64,000 nt of DNA from Actinokineospora pegani (GCF_009745975.1 NZ_WHOL01000064.1:62001-126000); one strand, 5' to 3'; positions 1 to 8,792 are shown, numbered from the stretch's first letter. Notes: generated by a model not told the origin, from the sequence alone. Translations and numbers: made by a program.

Positions 1-1233
1 TGTTCATGCCCTCGACCAGCTCGGCGAGGGTGTCCGCGACGACGAAGTCGACCCCATCGCGCTTGAACGCCTCCACCGGCCCCGGCGCGCCCGCCCGGAC
101 CCGCGCGAGCATCAGCCTGGTGTCCTTGCCGGTCAGGTCCGGGTTCTGCTCGGAGCCCGACAGCGCGAACTCCTTCTCGATGATCCTCTGCGTGAGCAGC
201 AGCCAGGAGTAGTCGTAGCCGGTCGCCCCGATCGCGCCGAGCGTGCCCAGGGTGTCGAAGCCGGGGAAGTTCGGCGCGGGGAACCGCGTGCCGCGCGCGT
301 CGAGCCACAGCGACGACGGGCCGGGCAGGATGCGGATGCCGTGCCGGTCCCAGACGGGGTCCCAGTTCTGGATGCCCTCGGTGTAGTGCCACATCCGGTC
401 GCGGTTGACCACCCGCCCGCCCGCGCCCTCGGTGATCGCCAGCATCCGCCCGTCGACGTGCGCGGGCACCCCGGTGATCATCCGCTTCGGCGCGGACCCC
501 AACCGCGCGGGCCAGTTCCGCCGCACCGCGTCGTGGTCGGCCCCGATCCCGCCCGCGGTGACGATCACGGCCTGCCCGCGCAGCTCGAACTCCCCACCTC
601 GACCCGCGAACTCGCCACCCCCCGCGCCGCGGCACTGGGCTCGAGCACACCCCCGCGCACCCCCACGACCTTCCCGCCCTCGACGACCAACCCGTCCACC
701 CGGTGCCGGAACCGCACGTCGACCAGCCCGTCGGCCCGCGCCCGCGCGATCTTGGCCAGGAACGGGGCCAGCAGCCCCGGCCCGGTCCCCCAGGTGATGT
801 GGAACCGGGGCACGGAGTTCCCGTGCCCGTCAGCCAGGTACCCGCCGCGCTCGGCCCACCCGACCAGCGGGATCCACCGCACCCCGAGCCCGTGCAGCCA
901 GGCCCGCTTCTCCCCCGCCGCGAAGTCCACGTAGGCCCGCGCCCACCGCGCCGCCCAGTAGTCCTCCCCGCCGGGCTCCTCAACCCCGCGGTCGAACCCC
1001 GCACTCCCCTGCCAGTCCTGCCAGGCCAGCTCCACCGAGTCCCTGATCCGCATCCGCCGCTGCTCCGGCGAGTCGACGAGGAACAGCCCCCCGAACGACC
1101 AGAACGCCTGCCCACCCAGACCCGTCTCGGGCTCCTGGTCGACCAGGACCACCCGCCGCCCCCGCGCGACGGCCTCCGAGGCGGCCACCAGCCCCGCCAG
1201 CCCGCCCCCCACCACGATCACATCGGCGTCCAT
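1..1233 (-). pseudogene. FAD-binding dehydrogenase (3-ketosteroid dehydrogenase-like), frameshifted and 3' partial
   Basis: The N-terminus MDADVIVVGGGLAGL is a Rossmann FAD-binding motif. The protein resembles the roughly 550-aa FAD-binding dehydrogenase group of the fumarate reductase/KstD flavoprotein family. The first reading frame runs from the ATG at 1233 and ends at a stop near 565. From about 597 the homologous sequence continues in another frame: GEFELRGQAVIVTAGGIG, then DHDAVRRNWPARLGSAPKRM, down to the left edge (LAELVEGMN). One missing base in the G-run at about 595-597 explains the break. The gene is either a recent pseudogene or, as likely, intact with a homopolymer sequencing error. 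The C-terminal part lies outside the window. The substrate cannot be told from the sequence. Confidence 0.75.
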
Positions 1234-1416
1234 GGCCCGCAGCCTCACACACCCCGTGTTAAGCGAGCGCTCACCTCCCCGCCCACCCACCGCCACCACG
1301 GCGCGGTGGCGCGCCCCGGGGGGTCTTGGACGGTGGCCGGTCGGGATTCGGCGGCGACCCGGGGGTGCCGCCATTCGGCGGTAACAAGACGATCGGGACC
1401 TGGTGGGATGGCCGTC

Positions 1417-2748
1417 ATGTATGACGCCATTGTGGTCGGTGGGCGGTGCGCGGGCGCGGCCGTGGGGACGCACCTCGCGCGGCGGGGGTTGCGCGTGCTC
1501 GTGGTGGACCGCGCGCGGTTCCCCAGTGACGTGTTGTCCACGCACTTCGTCTGGCCGCACGGGGCGAGTTACCTCAGCAGGCTCGGGGTGCTCGACGAGG
1601 TGTTGGCGGTGACGCCATCCCACGAGCAGGTGCACATCGTCAACGAAGGTGTGGCACTGCGTGGCGGGGTGCCCGAGGAGCTGCTGCGCAAGCAGTTCCG
1701 CGCGCTGCACGGCGACGACGACGGCGTCACCACGCAGTACTTCTCCGTCCGCAGGCACATCCTCGACAAGATCCTCGTCGACAACGCCGTCCGCGCGGGG
1801 GTGGAGTTCCGCGAGGGCTGCACGGTCAAGGAACTCGTCACCGACCCGGACGGCACGGTCGTCGGGATCACCGACCGGGACGGCAACACCGAGCGGGCGC
1901 GGGTGGTCGTGGGCGCCGACGGGCGGAACTCGTTCGTCGCGCGGGCGCTCGGGGTGGCGAAGTTCGACGAGCGGCCGCGGTGCACGTTCGCCTACTGGAG
2001 CTACTTCGACGGCATCCCGGTCGGCGAGGCGCGGATCCACCGGCGCGGCCGGCTGGGGATGGCCGTGGCGTCGACCAACCACGACCAGACCATGGTGCTC
2101 ACCTGGGGGCCGAGCGAGTGGGCGGCGGACTTCCGCGCCGACGTCGCGGGCAACTTCCACCGGGCGCTGCGGCTGATCAGCGGCGAGGTCGCCGACACCG
2201 TCGCCGCGGCGACCGGGCGGGAGCGGTTCTACGGCACCCTCGACCAGGCCGCCTACCTCCGCGAGCTGCACGGGCCGGGCTGGGTGCTCGTCGGCGACGC
2301 CGAGTCGTTCAAGGACCAGTGCACGGCGCTGGGGATCACGCACGCCTTCCGCGACGCCGAGCTGGCGGCGGAGGCGGTCGCGGCGTGGCTGGGCGGGGTG
2401 GACCGGGAGACCGCGATGGCCGGGTACGCGGCGAAGCGGCGCGGGCAGAACGCCGCCGCCTACTACGACTACGTGTGCACGCTGGCGGAGATGAAGCCGC
2501 TGCGCCACGACGAGGTCCAGCTCTTCTCGATCCTGCGCGGCAACCAGGGCGAGATCGACCGGTTCATCGCGACCCACGTCGACGTCGCCCCGGTGTCGGA
2601 GTTCTTCGACCCCTCCAACGTCTTCCTGCTCAACGACACCGCGCGCGAGACCTCCGACCGGCACGCCGTGTTCGAGGACTTCGAGGCCACCTACCTGGCA
2701 GGCCACACCAACCCGTTCGCCCGCGCCGAGGCGGAGGCCACCCGATGA
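1417..2748 (+). CDS. FAD-dependent oxidoreductase/monooxygenase
   Basis: About 443 aa. MYDAIVVGGRCAGAA is an N-terminal FAD Rossmann motif and RARVVVGADGRNSFVAR is the second FAD motif of the PHBH/geranylgeranyl-reductase-like group. GPGWVLVGDAESFKDQ carries the GD motif that binds the flavin ribityl chain. I chose the ATG at 1417 because a GGTGGGA element sits about 8 bases upstream; an ATG at 1408 is in frame but too close to that element. The stop overlaps the next start by 4 bp (ATGA), so it is translationally coupled to the PLP enzyme. Such enzymes hydroxylate, halogenate or desaturate small molecules. I infer that it tailors the product of the downstream alpha-oxoamine synthase; the substrate is unknown. 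Confidence 0.85.
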   Translation: MYDAIVVGGRCAGAAVGTHLARRGLRVLVVDRARFPSDVLSTHFVWPHGASYLSRLGVLDEVLAVTPSHEQVHIVNEGVALRGGVPEELLRKQFRALHGDDDGVTTQYFSVRRHILDKILVDNAVRAGVEFREGCTVKELVTDPDGTVVGITDRDGNTERARVVVGADGRNSFVARALGVAKFDERPRCTFAYWSYFDGIPVGEARIHRRGRLGMAVASTNHDQTMVLTWGPSEWAADFRADVAGNFHRALRLISGEVADTVAAATGRERFYGTLDQAAYLRELHGPGWVLVGDAESFKDQCTALGITHAFRDAELAAEAVAAWLGGVDRETAMAGYAAKRRGQNAAAYYDYVCTLAEMKPLRHDEVQLFSILRGNQGEIDRFIATHVDVAPVSEFFDPSNVFLLNDTARETSDRHAVFEDFEATYLAGHTNPFARAEAEATR

Positions 2749-4319
2749 CCAGCACCACCCAGCGCGAGGACGGCCAGATCGTCGCCGACCTGATCGCCGC
2801 CGCCGACCGCGCGGACGCCGCGGGCGTCGCCGAGGCGGCCCGCGCGGTCTCGGACATGATGCGCAACTGGGCCACGCACATCCCCTGGGAGGACCTGGAG
2901 GAGTTCGACGGGCTCGCCCCCGAGGCCCAGCGGCGGTTCCTCGAGGTGGAGTTCCCCGCCGTGCGCGCCGACCTGGAGCCGATGTGGGAACCGGCCGTCG
3001 CCGCGGCGCGCCTCGACCCGGACGAGGAGCACGCGCTCGACAAGAACGCCTACGACTTCTTCCGCCCCGTCGGCCGCGACCTGCTCGCCCGCACCGAGGA
3101 GTTCCACGGCTGGGTGCAGGCCCGCAGGCGCACCGAGACCTGGCAGTACTCGCGGGTGCTGGAGGCCGCGCCCGGCGGCATCGCCACGATCACCAACGAC
3201 CTGAGCAAGCCCGCGCGCGGCATCAACTTCAACTCCCAGGACTACCTGTCGTTCAACACCCACCCCGCGGTCCGCGAGGCGGCGCTGCGGGCGATGCGCG
3301 ACTTCGGGCCGCACAGCGCCGGGTCGCCGATGGTGCTGGGCAACACCCGCATCTCCGACGAGCTGGAGGTGGCGCTGGGCGAGCTGGTCGGCCTGGAGCA
3401 CGTGACGCTGTTCTCCACCGGCTGGTCGGCGGGCTTCGGCACGGTCACCGGCCTGGTGCGCCAGGAGGACCACATCCTCATCGACCGCCTCGCCCACTCC
3501 TGCCTGCAATCCGGCGCGCGCGCGGCCACCCGCAACATCACCCGCTACGCGCACCTGGACGTCGAGGCGGTCCGCGCGCACCTCGTCGAGATCCGCGCCA
3601 CCGACAGCCGCAACGGCATCCTGGTCATCACCGACGGACTGTTCTCCGTCGACTCCGACTGGCCCGACGTCCTGGCGCTGCAAGAGCTCTGCCACGCCTT
3701 CGACGCCACCCTGCTCGTCGACGTCGCCCACGACCTCGGGTCGATGGGCCCCGGCGGCACCGGTGTGCTGGGCGTGCAGGAGATGGTCGGGCGCGTGGAC
3801 CTGGTGATGGGCGCCTTCTCCAAGTCGTTCGCGTCCAACGGCGGGTTCGTCGCGGCGCGCTCCCCGGCGGTCAAGCAGTACATCAAGATGTTCGCCGGGT
3901 CGCACTTCTTCTCCAACGCCCTGTCCCCGGTGCAGACGGCCGTGGTGCTCGAGGCGGCCCGCATCATCGGCACCGCCGAGGGCGACGCCCTGCGGGCCAG
4001 GCTGTTCACCGCCATCCACGCCCTGCGCGACGAGCTGACCGACCGCGGCCTGACCTGCATGGGCTCGCCCAGCCCGATCGTCCCGGTGCTCATCGGCAAC
4101 GAGAAGCTCGCCAGGACCGTCAACCGCCTGCTCTTCGACCGGGGCGTGCTCGCGTTCATGGTCGAGTTCCCGGTCACCCCGACCGGCGCCTCCCGCTTCC
4201 GCCTCCAGGTGCAGGCCGCGCACGAGCCAGAACAGGCCCGTTCCGCGGCCCGCACCATCGAGGAGGCGTTGCGCGACGCGCGGGAGTACCTCTCCAGCGC
4301 GTTCGGCAACGAGTTCTAG
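2745..4319 (+). CDS. PLP-dependent alpha-oxoamine synthase family enzyme
   Basis: 524 aa, fold-type I aminotransferase class I/II. Residues from about 140 match the alpha-oxoamine synthases (KBL/BioF/HemA/CqsA), which join an acyl-CoA or acyl carrier protein to an amino acid with loss of CO2. Visible motifs are SAGSPMVLGNT (substrate loop), the DVAHDLGSMG region with the PLP-ring aspartate, and GAFSKSFASNGGF, in which Lys360 should form the Schiff base. The protein is about 100 residues longer than KBL because of an N-terminal helical, acidic extension (1-100) with no phosphopantetheine-type DSL motif. It overlaps the upstream FAD enzyme by 4 bp, and a flavin reductase follows 0.3 kb downstream. 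This looks like a small biosynthetic cassette. The acyl donor and amino acid are unknown. Confidence 0.85.
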   Translation: MTSTTQREDGQIVADLIAAADRADAAGVAEAARAVSDMMRNWATHIPWEDLEEFDGLAPEAQRRFLEVEFPAVRADLEPMWEPAVAAARLDPDEEHALDKNAYDFFRPVGRDLLARTEEFHGWVQARRRTETWQYSRVLEAAPGGIATITNDLSKPARGINFNSQDYLSFNTHPAVREAALRAMRDFGPHSAGSPMVLGNTRISDELEVALGELVGLEHVTLFSTGWSAGFGTVTGLVRQEDHILIDRLAHSCLQSGARAATRNITRYAHLDVEAVRAHLVEIRATDSRNGILVITDGLFSVDSDWPDVLALQELCHAFDATLLVDVAHDLGSMGPGGTGVLGVQEMVGRVDLVMGAFSKSFASNGGFVAARSPAVKQYIKMFAGSHFFSNALSPVQTAVVLEAARIIGTAEGDALRARLFTAIHALRDELTDRGLTCMGSPSPIVPVLIGNEKLARTVNRLLFDRGVLAFMVEFPVTPTGASRFRLQVQAAHEPEQARSAARTIEEALRDAREYLSSAFGNEF

Positions 4320-4632
4320 GGGGATCGCCCGGCTCGGGGTGGTCTCGGCGAACAGCAGGTGGTCGGCGGCGCCGAAGCCGGTTCGGGACCAGGCCGATTC
4401 CGCTGGTCAGCGGCGCCGCACGGGCGGCGGTGCGCCCCGCACCGGGCGGGGCCCAGCCCGCGCCGCCGCGGGCTGGGACGATCGGGTGCGGTCTGCCGCA
4501 GTGGCGGTGCGCACGGCCGGGGGCCGCCCGCGACGTGGACAACCGGGTCCGCGGGCGGCATGCTGAGGTGGAGGGAGCCGACCGGCTTCGTGTTCGGTGT
4601 GGACGGTCGGCGCGGACGAGCGAGGAGGACGC
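4320..4632. other. Intergenic region before the flavin reductase
   Basis: Between the PLP enzyme and the flavin reductase I see no credible gene, strong hairpin or clear promoter on either strand. A good ribosome binding site (GAGGAGGA, about 4622-4629) ends it and sets the GTG start of the next gene. Confidence 0.5.
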
Positions 4633-5115
4633 GTGCAGTCTCCGACCCCGGTGGCGTCGACGCGGATGCGCGACGTGCTCGGCCACTTCGCCTCGGGCAT
4701 CGTGGTGATCACCGCGGCGGGCCGCAACGGCCCGGTCGGGTTCACCTGCCAGTCGTTCGCCTCGCTGTCGCTGGACCCGCCGCTGGTCAGCTTCTCCCCG
4801 GCGCGGACCTCGTCGAGCTGGCCGGTCATCCGCGACATCGGCAGCTTCGGCGTCAACGTGCTCTCCGCCGACCAGCAGGACGTCTCGGCCGCGTTCGCCC
4901 GCCGCGGGGCCGACAAGTTCGCGGGCGTGCCCTGGCGCCCCAGCGACAACGGCGCGCCCGTCCTGGACGGCGTCTGCGCCTGGCTCGACTGCACCCTCTG
5001 GAACGAGTACGACGGCGGCGACCACACGATCGCCGTGGGCCACGTCCACGACCTGGCCGCCGACCCGACCCGCGAGCCCCTGATCTACCACCGCGGCTCC
5101 TACGGCATCGGCTAG
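4633..5115 (+). CDS. Flavin reductase family protein
   Basis: 160 aa, short for the HpaC/flavin-reductase-like FMN-binding split-barrel family but complete. Visible motifs are RMRDVLGHFASGIVVITA at the N-terminus, then FTCQSFASLSLDPPLVSFSP and FGVNVLS, the usual FMN-contact segments. A C-terminal DHTIAVGHVHDL strand contains the conserved histidines. GTG at 4633 was chosen because GAGGAGGA lies about 5 bases upstream; an upstream in-frame ATG at 4597 lacks such a site. The family reduces FMN or FAD with NAD(P)H and hands it to partner monooxygenases. Its place just behind the FAD enzyme and oxoamine synthase suggests it could support that cassette, although the FAD enzyme looks able to bind its own flavin. 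Confidence 0.85.
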   Translation: MQSPTPVASTRMRDVLGHFASGIVVITAAGRNGPVGFTCQSFASLSLDPPLVSFSPARTSSSWPVIRDIGSFGVNVLSADQQDVSAAFARRGADKFAGVPWRPSDNGAPVLDGVCAWLDCTLWNEYDGGDHTIAVGHVHDLAADPTREPLIYHRGSYGIG

Positions 5116-5120
5116 CCGGC

Positions 5121-5948
5121 CTAGGCCTCCCGCTCGGGCTGGGCCGTCGTGAGCCCCACCCGCTCCTGCCTGGCCAGTCCTATCGCCGCCGCGACCCGCC
5201 GCCCCCGGAACCGCGTGTCGATGTACCGCTGGACGAGCACCCGCACCGGCGGCACGAGTCGGGCCCACCCCGGTGCCGCGATCACCCGCGAACGCCGTTC
5301 GATCCCCCTGACCAGCGCGTCCACCCCCACCTTCAACGGCGCGGGGGTGTGCATGGGCCCACCGGTGACGGCCTGGGCCGCCTCGGTGCCGAACCCCCGG
5401 CTGGTCATGTCGGTGTCCAATTCGGCGAAGTACGCCACCCCCACCCGGGCCCCGCTGCCCCGCAACTCGATGCGCAGCGTGTTCCCCAGCGCCTCCACAG
5501 CCGCCTTGGACGCGCTGTAGGCGCCCAGCAGCGGCAGGTGGGCCGCGGCCGCCAACGACGAGATCAGCACCGCGTAGCCACTGGGGTGCGCGATGTGCTC
5601 CCCGGCCGCCCGCACCGTGTAGTAGGCCCCGAGCACGTTGACCCGCAGGATCGACTCCATCACCGCCGGGTCCCCGCCCACCAGCGGCAACTGCGCCGCG
5701 ATCCCGGCGTTGACCACGACGACGTCAAGCCCCCCGAGCTCCTCGACCAGCTCGCCGACAGCCCGGTCGACCTGCACCCGGTCGCCCACATCGCACACCC
5801 GCCACGGAGCGTCCCCGCACTCCCGCGCCACAGCCGCCAACTCGTCCGGCTCCAGCCCGGCCAGGGCGACGAGCGCCCCACCCGCGTGCAACCGCCGCGC
5901 CAGCGCGGCCCCGATCCCCCTGGCAGCACCCGTGATCAAAACCCGCAT
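5121..5948 (-). CDS. SDR family NAD(P)-dependent oxidoreductase
   Basis: 275 aa short-chain dehydrogenase. The cofactor motif TGAARGIG is at residues 6-13, NAG is in VVVNAGIA, and the catalytic Ser and YxxxK are in LISSLAAAA and YSASKAA. The C-terminal 60 residues are basic and extended, as in larger classical SDRs that act on hydrophobic alcohols or ketones. The gene ends 5 bp from the convergent flavin reductase. A perfect inverted repeat at 5961-5986, 13 bp upstream of the ATG, makes it likely that a dimeric repressor controls this gene. The substrate is unknown. Confidence 0.88.
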   Translation of the reverse strand: MRVLITGAARGIGAALARRLHAGGALVALAGLEPDELAAVARECGDAPWRVCDVGDRVQVDRAVGELVEELGGLDVVVVNAGIAAQLPLVGGDPAVMESILRVNVLGAYYTVRAAGEHIAHPSGYAVLISSLAAAAHLPLLGAYSASKAAVEALGNTLRIELRGSGARVGVAYFAELDTDMTSRGFGTEAAQAVTGGPMHTPAPLKVGVDALVRGIERRSRVIAAPGWARLVPPVRVLVQRYIDTRFRGRRVAAAIGLARQERVGLTTAQPEREA

Positions 5949-5960
5949 GACCGAACCCTA

Positions 5961-5986
5961 GTTTGCGAACGTCCATGTTCGCAAAC
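5961..5986. promoter_or_regulatory. Perfect 10-bp inverted repeat, probable repressor operator
   Basis: GTTTGCGAAC, six bases (GTCCAT), then GTTCGCAAAC: arms are identical as reverse complements. It lies just upstream of the SDR start, where it would cover the promoter. Size and symmetry fit a TetR-type dimer. The six-base spacer does not fit the actinobacterial LexA box. The TetR gene at 8001-8597 is a candidate regulator but is not adjacent. Confidence 0.65.
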
Positions 5987-6072
5987 CATGGCACCCACCC
6001 TCAATCGCCACCCGCCCCTTGCTCAACGAGTGACAAACCTGCCGGAAACGCCACACCCCCAGCCGCGAACCG

Positions 6073-6870
6073 TCAGAACGCAGCGCTCAACGCATCCCGG
6101 TAGACCCCGTAGGCCAACTCGTCGTTCTGCGGGGAGTGCTGGGCGAAGCGCTCCAACGTCACCGAGCTGTTGACCTCCAACACCTCCGCGACTCCGCCCA
6201 CCGTCGCGATGTCCACCGTGCAGAACCGCAGCCCCAGCACCTCCGCCGCCCGCTGGGCCATCACCACCAACCCACCCCGGAACTCCCCCTCCGCGACCAC
6301 GCCGGGCACAGCCCCCAACCGCAGGTTGTGCCGCCACTCCCCCTCCCCGGCCCGCACCTTCCGGTAGGTCAGCGGCACCTCCCCGTCCAACACCACGACC
6401 CGGTACTCGTCCTCGATCTCCCGATAGGGCGACAACGCGATGGCCCGGTACTTCCCCGCCAAGAACTCCAGGGCCCCGTCCAACTCGACCAGCGACGCGA
6501 CCCGCATCACGTCGATCCCACCGCTCTCCATGTGCGGCTTGAGCACCAACGGCAACCCCACCGCGCCCACGACCTCAGACCACCGCTCCCGTTCGACCCC
6601 CTGGAACCGGAACAGCTCATGTCCGAACACCGGCACCCCCGCGCCCGCCAACAGCGTCGAGGCCCCCGCCTTGTCCGACGCCAACTGCGACGCCGACGCC
6701 AGGTTCAGCGGGAACGCGTAGCCGATGACCGTCCTGGTGACCCCGTCCCGCCGCACACGCGCGATCCAGTAGTCCGACAACCACTCGACGTCCAGCCCCA
6801 GCTCAGCGGCGGCCGCGCTGAGGTGGCGGACGAAGGTGGGGCGCAGTCCCGCGCCGAACGTGGTCACCAT
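6073..6870 (-). CDS. ATP-grasp domain protein (RimK-like carboxylate-amine ligase)
   Basis: 265 aa from the ATG at 6870; an in-frame GTG at 6918 would add 16 residues. An N-terminal pre-ATP-grasp part (1-90) is followed by LASDKAGASTLLAGAGVPV, the usual entry helix of ATP-grasp folds. VGLPLVLKPHMESGGIDV follows, with the ATP-binding lysine and a glycine-rich loop. Near the C-terminus FCTVDIATVGGVAEVLEVNSS carries the Mg-binding Asp/Glu/Asn triad (D-x-E-x-N). The family activates a carboxylate as acyl phosphate and joins it to an amine. There is no co-directional neighbour within 80 bp other than the SDR downstream, so substrate and pathway are unknown. Confidence 0.8.
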   Translation of the reverse strand: MVTTFGAGLRPTFVRHLSAAAAELGLDVEWLSDYWIARVRRDGVTRTVIGYAFPLNLASASQLASDKAGASTLLAGAGVPVFGHELFRFQGVERERWSEVVGAVGLPLVLKPHMESGGIDVMRVASLVELDGALEFLAGKYRAIALSPYREIEDEYRVVVLDGEVPLTYRKVRAGEGEWRHNLRLGAVPGVVAEGEFRGGLVVMAQRAAEVLGLRFCTVDIATVGGVAEVLEVNSSVTLERFAQHSPQNDELAYGVYRDALSAAF

Positions 6871-6966
6871 GCGGGGGATTGTGCCGAAGCCCGCACGACC
6901 CGACAAACGGCCATCCACAGGGGAGCGCGGGTCGGCGTCCTCGGCGCGGACCGGGTGGCGGAGGCG

Positions 6967-7950
6967 TCAGCCGCGGACTGGTCCCCGCCTGCCCGCCATC
7001 GCGTACCCGACAACGCCCACGGCGATGATCCCGATGCCCGCCCACGCCACCGGCCCCGGCGCGCTCGCCCCCAGCACCAGCGGCTCGGCCAGCGCCACGA
7101 ACACGACCTCGCTGGCCTGGGTCGCCTCGACCGCGGCCAGGTGGGTCGGGTTGTCCCGGACCCGGCGGGTCGCGGCGAAGAACAGCGCGGTGGCGATCAC
7201 CCCCGACGACACGGCGACCACCAGCGTCCCCACGAGCTGCGCGCCGGACGGCGCCCCCGCGCGGACCCCGCCGACGACGGCCAGCGCGATCCAGCACGGC
7301 AGGCTGCCGACGGTCATCACCAGCACCCGCTGGAAGGTGTCCAACCCGCCGCCGAGGTCCATCGACTTGCGGTTGCCCACCGGGTAGGCGACCGCCCCGA
7401 CCAGCACGGCCGCGATCCCGCCCAGGAACGACCAGTGCACCCCGCCAGGGGCCTCCGCGACGGTCAGCCCCACCCCCGCGAGCACGAGCAACGACAGCCC
7501 CACCGCGACGGCGGGCACCCGCTTGCGCGCGGCGTCGCGGTAGAGCAGAGGGGCCAGCACCACCCCGCAGACGATCGTGACCTGCCACACCGCCGCGACG
7601 ACCCACCCCGGCGCGCTCACCGACGCGAAGCACAACGGCGCGTAGAACAGCCCGAACCCGACACTGCCCCACAGCACCCACCGCACCGGCGCCACCTTGA
7701 GCGCGTGGACCACCGGCCCCAGCCCCCGGCGGGCGGCCACGACCGCGAAGAAGATCGGCAACGTGATGAAGTACCGCAGCGCCGCCGTCCACTCCCACGC
7801 CCCGCCGCCCAGCGCCAGCCCGCGGTTGGCCACGAAGGACACCGAGAAGAACAAGGCGGACAGCAGCCCGACGCCCATCGCCGCGGGCAGTCCACTCAAG
7901 ACGAGTGGGCGCGGGCGCAGGGTCGGGTTCAGGGGCAGCGCGGAGGACAC
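6967..7950 (-). CDS. DMT-superfamily multidrug resistance efflux transporter (EmrE family)
   Basis: 327 aa with about ten hydrophobic segments (roughly 25-45, 55-72, 90-108, 118-138, 148-166, 178-195, 210-230, 240-262, 275-295, 300-320). This is the usual two-times-five layout of DMT/EamA-type transporters, and the sequence style (FSVSFVANRGLALGG, ATQASEVVFVALAEPLVL) matches the EmrE multidrug branch. GTG at 7950 is used; no good ribosome site is visible, so the start could be the ATG at residue 25. The TetR-family gene lies 50 bp upstream on the same strand, a frequent arrangement for drug-responsive exporters, so regulation by that TetR is plausible. Confidence 0.82.
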   Translation of the reverse strand: MSSALPLNPTLRPRPLVLSGLPAAMGVGLLSALFFSVSFVANRGLALGGGAWEWTAALRYFITLPIFFAVVAARRGLGPVVHALKVAPVRWVLWGSVGFGLFYAPLCFASVSAPGWVVAAVWQVTIVCGVVLAPLLYRDAARKRVPAVAVGLSLLVLAGVGLTVAEAPGGVHWSFLGGIAAVLVGAVAYPVGNRKSMDLGGGLDTFQRVLVMTVGSLPCWIALAVVGGVRAGAPSGAQLVGTLVVAVSSGVIATALFFAATRRVRDNPTHLAAVEATQASEVVFVALAEPLVLGASAPGPVAWAGIGIIAVGVVGYAMAGRRGPVRG

Positions 7951-8000
7951 GGGCGCATTGTGCGACAGGCCCTGTCACCCGATCCAGTGACTTGACCGCG

Positions 8001-8597
8001 TTACTTCCTGACCATCGCCCAGACCGCGTCGCCGAGGCGCTCGTGCAGGTCCGGGTCGGACCGGCCGGTGCGCACGTAGTCAGCGAGGTAACCGCCCAGG
8101 CACAACGAGGCGACGACATCCAGATCGATCCCGGCGCGCAGCTCGCCACGAGCGCGCAGGTGCTCGAGCACTCGCGCCAGCGCGGCCAGTTGCGGCTCCA
8201 CCACGTGCTCCCGCACGACCGCCAGCAGGGCGGGGTTGCCGCGCGCCTCGGCGATGACGTGGCCGGTCATGCCCACCCGCTGGTCATCCGCCCACGGCGG
8301 GGCGGCGCGCCGGATGGCCTCGGTGATCGCGTCGCGCGCCGTGAGCCCCGTGACCTCGATGGGCGCCTGCCCCGCCACCGCGCCGCGCACGGTGAGGTCG
8401 ATCGCGTCCACGACCAGGTCGTGCTTGTTCGCCCAGCGGCGGTAGAGGGTCGGTCGGGTGACACCCGCGTCGGCCGCCACGTCGCCCAGCGTCATCGCCG
8501 CGTAGCCGTCGTTGGCCAGTCTGGCCAGGGCCGCGCCGAGGATCGCCTCGTCGACGGCGGGGTCGCGGGGCCTGCCTGCCTTCGCTCGTCCACTCAC
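8001..8597 (-). CDS. TetR/AcrR family transcriptional regulator
   Basis: 198 aa. The N-terminal helix-turn-helix spans about residues 15-62 (ILGAALARLANDGYAAMTLG, then VTRPTLYRRWANKHDLV), typical of TetR with an AcrR-like YRRW recognition helix. The C-terminal ligand domain (about 80-195) resembles the TetR_C type seen with efflux systems. The start is GTG at 8597. Upstream (8623-8644) is an imperfect palindrome that may be its own operator. The exporter follows downstream on the same strand. The divergent side holds only a very short reading frame. Confidence 0.88.
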   Translation of the reverse strand: MSGRAKAGRPRDPAVDEAILGAALARLANDGYAAMTLGDVAADAGVTRPTLYRRWANKHDLVVDAIDLTVRGAVAGQAPIEVTGLTARDAITEAIRRAAPPWADDQRVGMTGHVIAEARGNPALLAVVREHVVEPQLAALARVLEHLRARGELRAGIDLDVVASLCLGGYLADYVRTGRSDPDLHERLGDAVWAMVRK

Positions 8598-8622
8598 CCG
8601 AAGAGGCTACCGCGGATTGCTT

Positions 8623-8644
8623 TACATGACTGTCTCGTAATGTA
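8623..8644. promoter_or_regulatory. Candidate TetR autoregulatory operator
   Basis: TACAT and ATGTA flank 12 bases (8623-8627 and 8640-8644) in an AT-richer stretch between the TetR gene and a divergent strong ribosome binding site. Arms are only 5 bp, so this is a weak call based mainly on position. Confidence 0.35.
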
Positions 8645-8683
8645 TCTTGGAGTCATGAGACCACCGGGAGGAGAAAGGAGACG

Positions 8684-8728
8684 ATGCCTGCCTTGGACAC
8701 CCTGAGACCTGCGCGCCCACGCACCTGA
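8684..8728 (+). CDS. Putative 14-codon peptide with strong ribosome binding site
   Basis: GGGAGGAGAAAGGAG (8666-8680) is one of the best Shine-Dalgarno sequences in the window and sits 3 to 8 bases before ATG 8684. The frame reads MPALDTLRPARPRT and stops at 8728. It is divergent from the TetR gene, where one would expect the regulated transporter or enzyme. It may be a genuine leader peptide or the stump of a lost gene. No homology can be claimed. Confidence 0.3.
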   Translation: MPALDTLRPARPRT

Positions 8729-8792
8729 GACTCCTCGGCACAACGCTGCTTGACAACTCCACAGTGGACATCGCCGAGCGGGCCCGACCAGC

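Noticed and set aside
565-2706. Long minus-strand frame across the FAD monooxygenase gene
   Set aside because: Only the part from 1233 downward has FAD-dehydrogenase sequence; the upstream part is a low-complexity Arg/Gly/Val shadow of the plus-strand gene.
5961-5986. LexA/SOS box reading of the CGAAC...GTTCG palindrome
   Set aside because: The spacer between CGAAC and GTTCG is six bases; actinobacterial LexA boxes have four. A TetR-type operator fits better.
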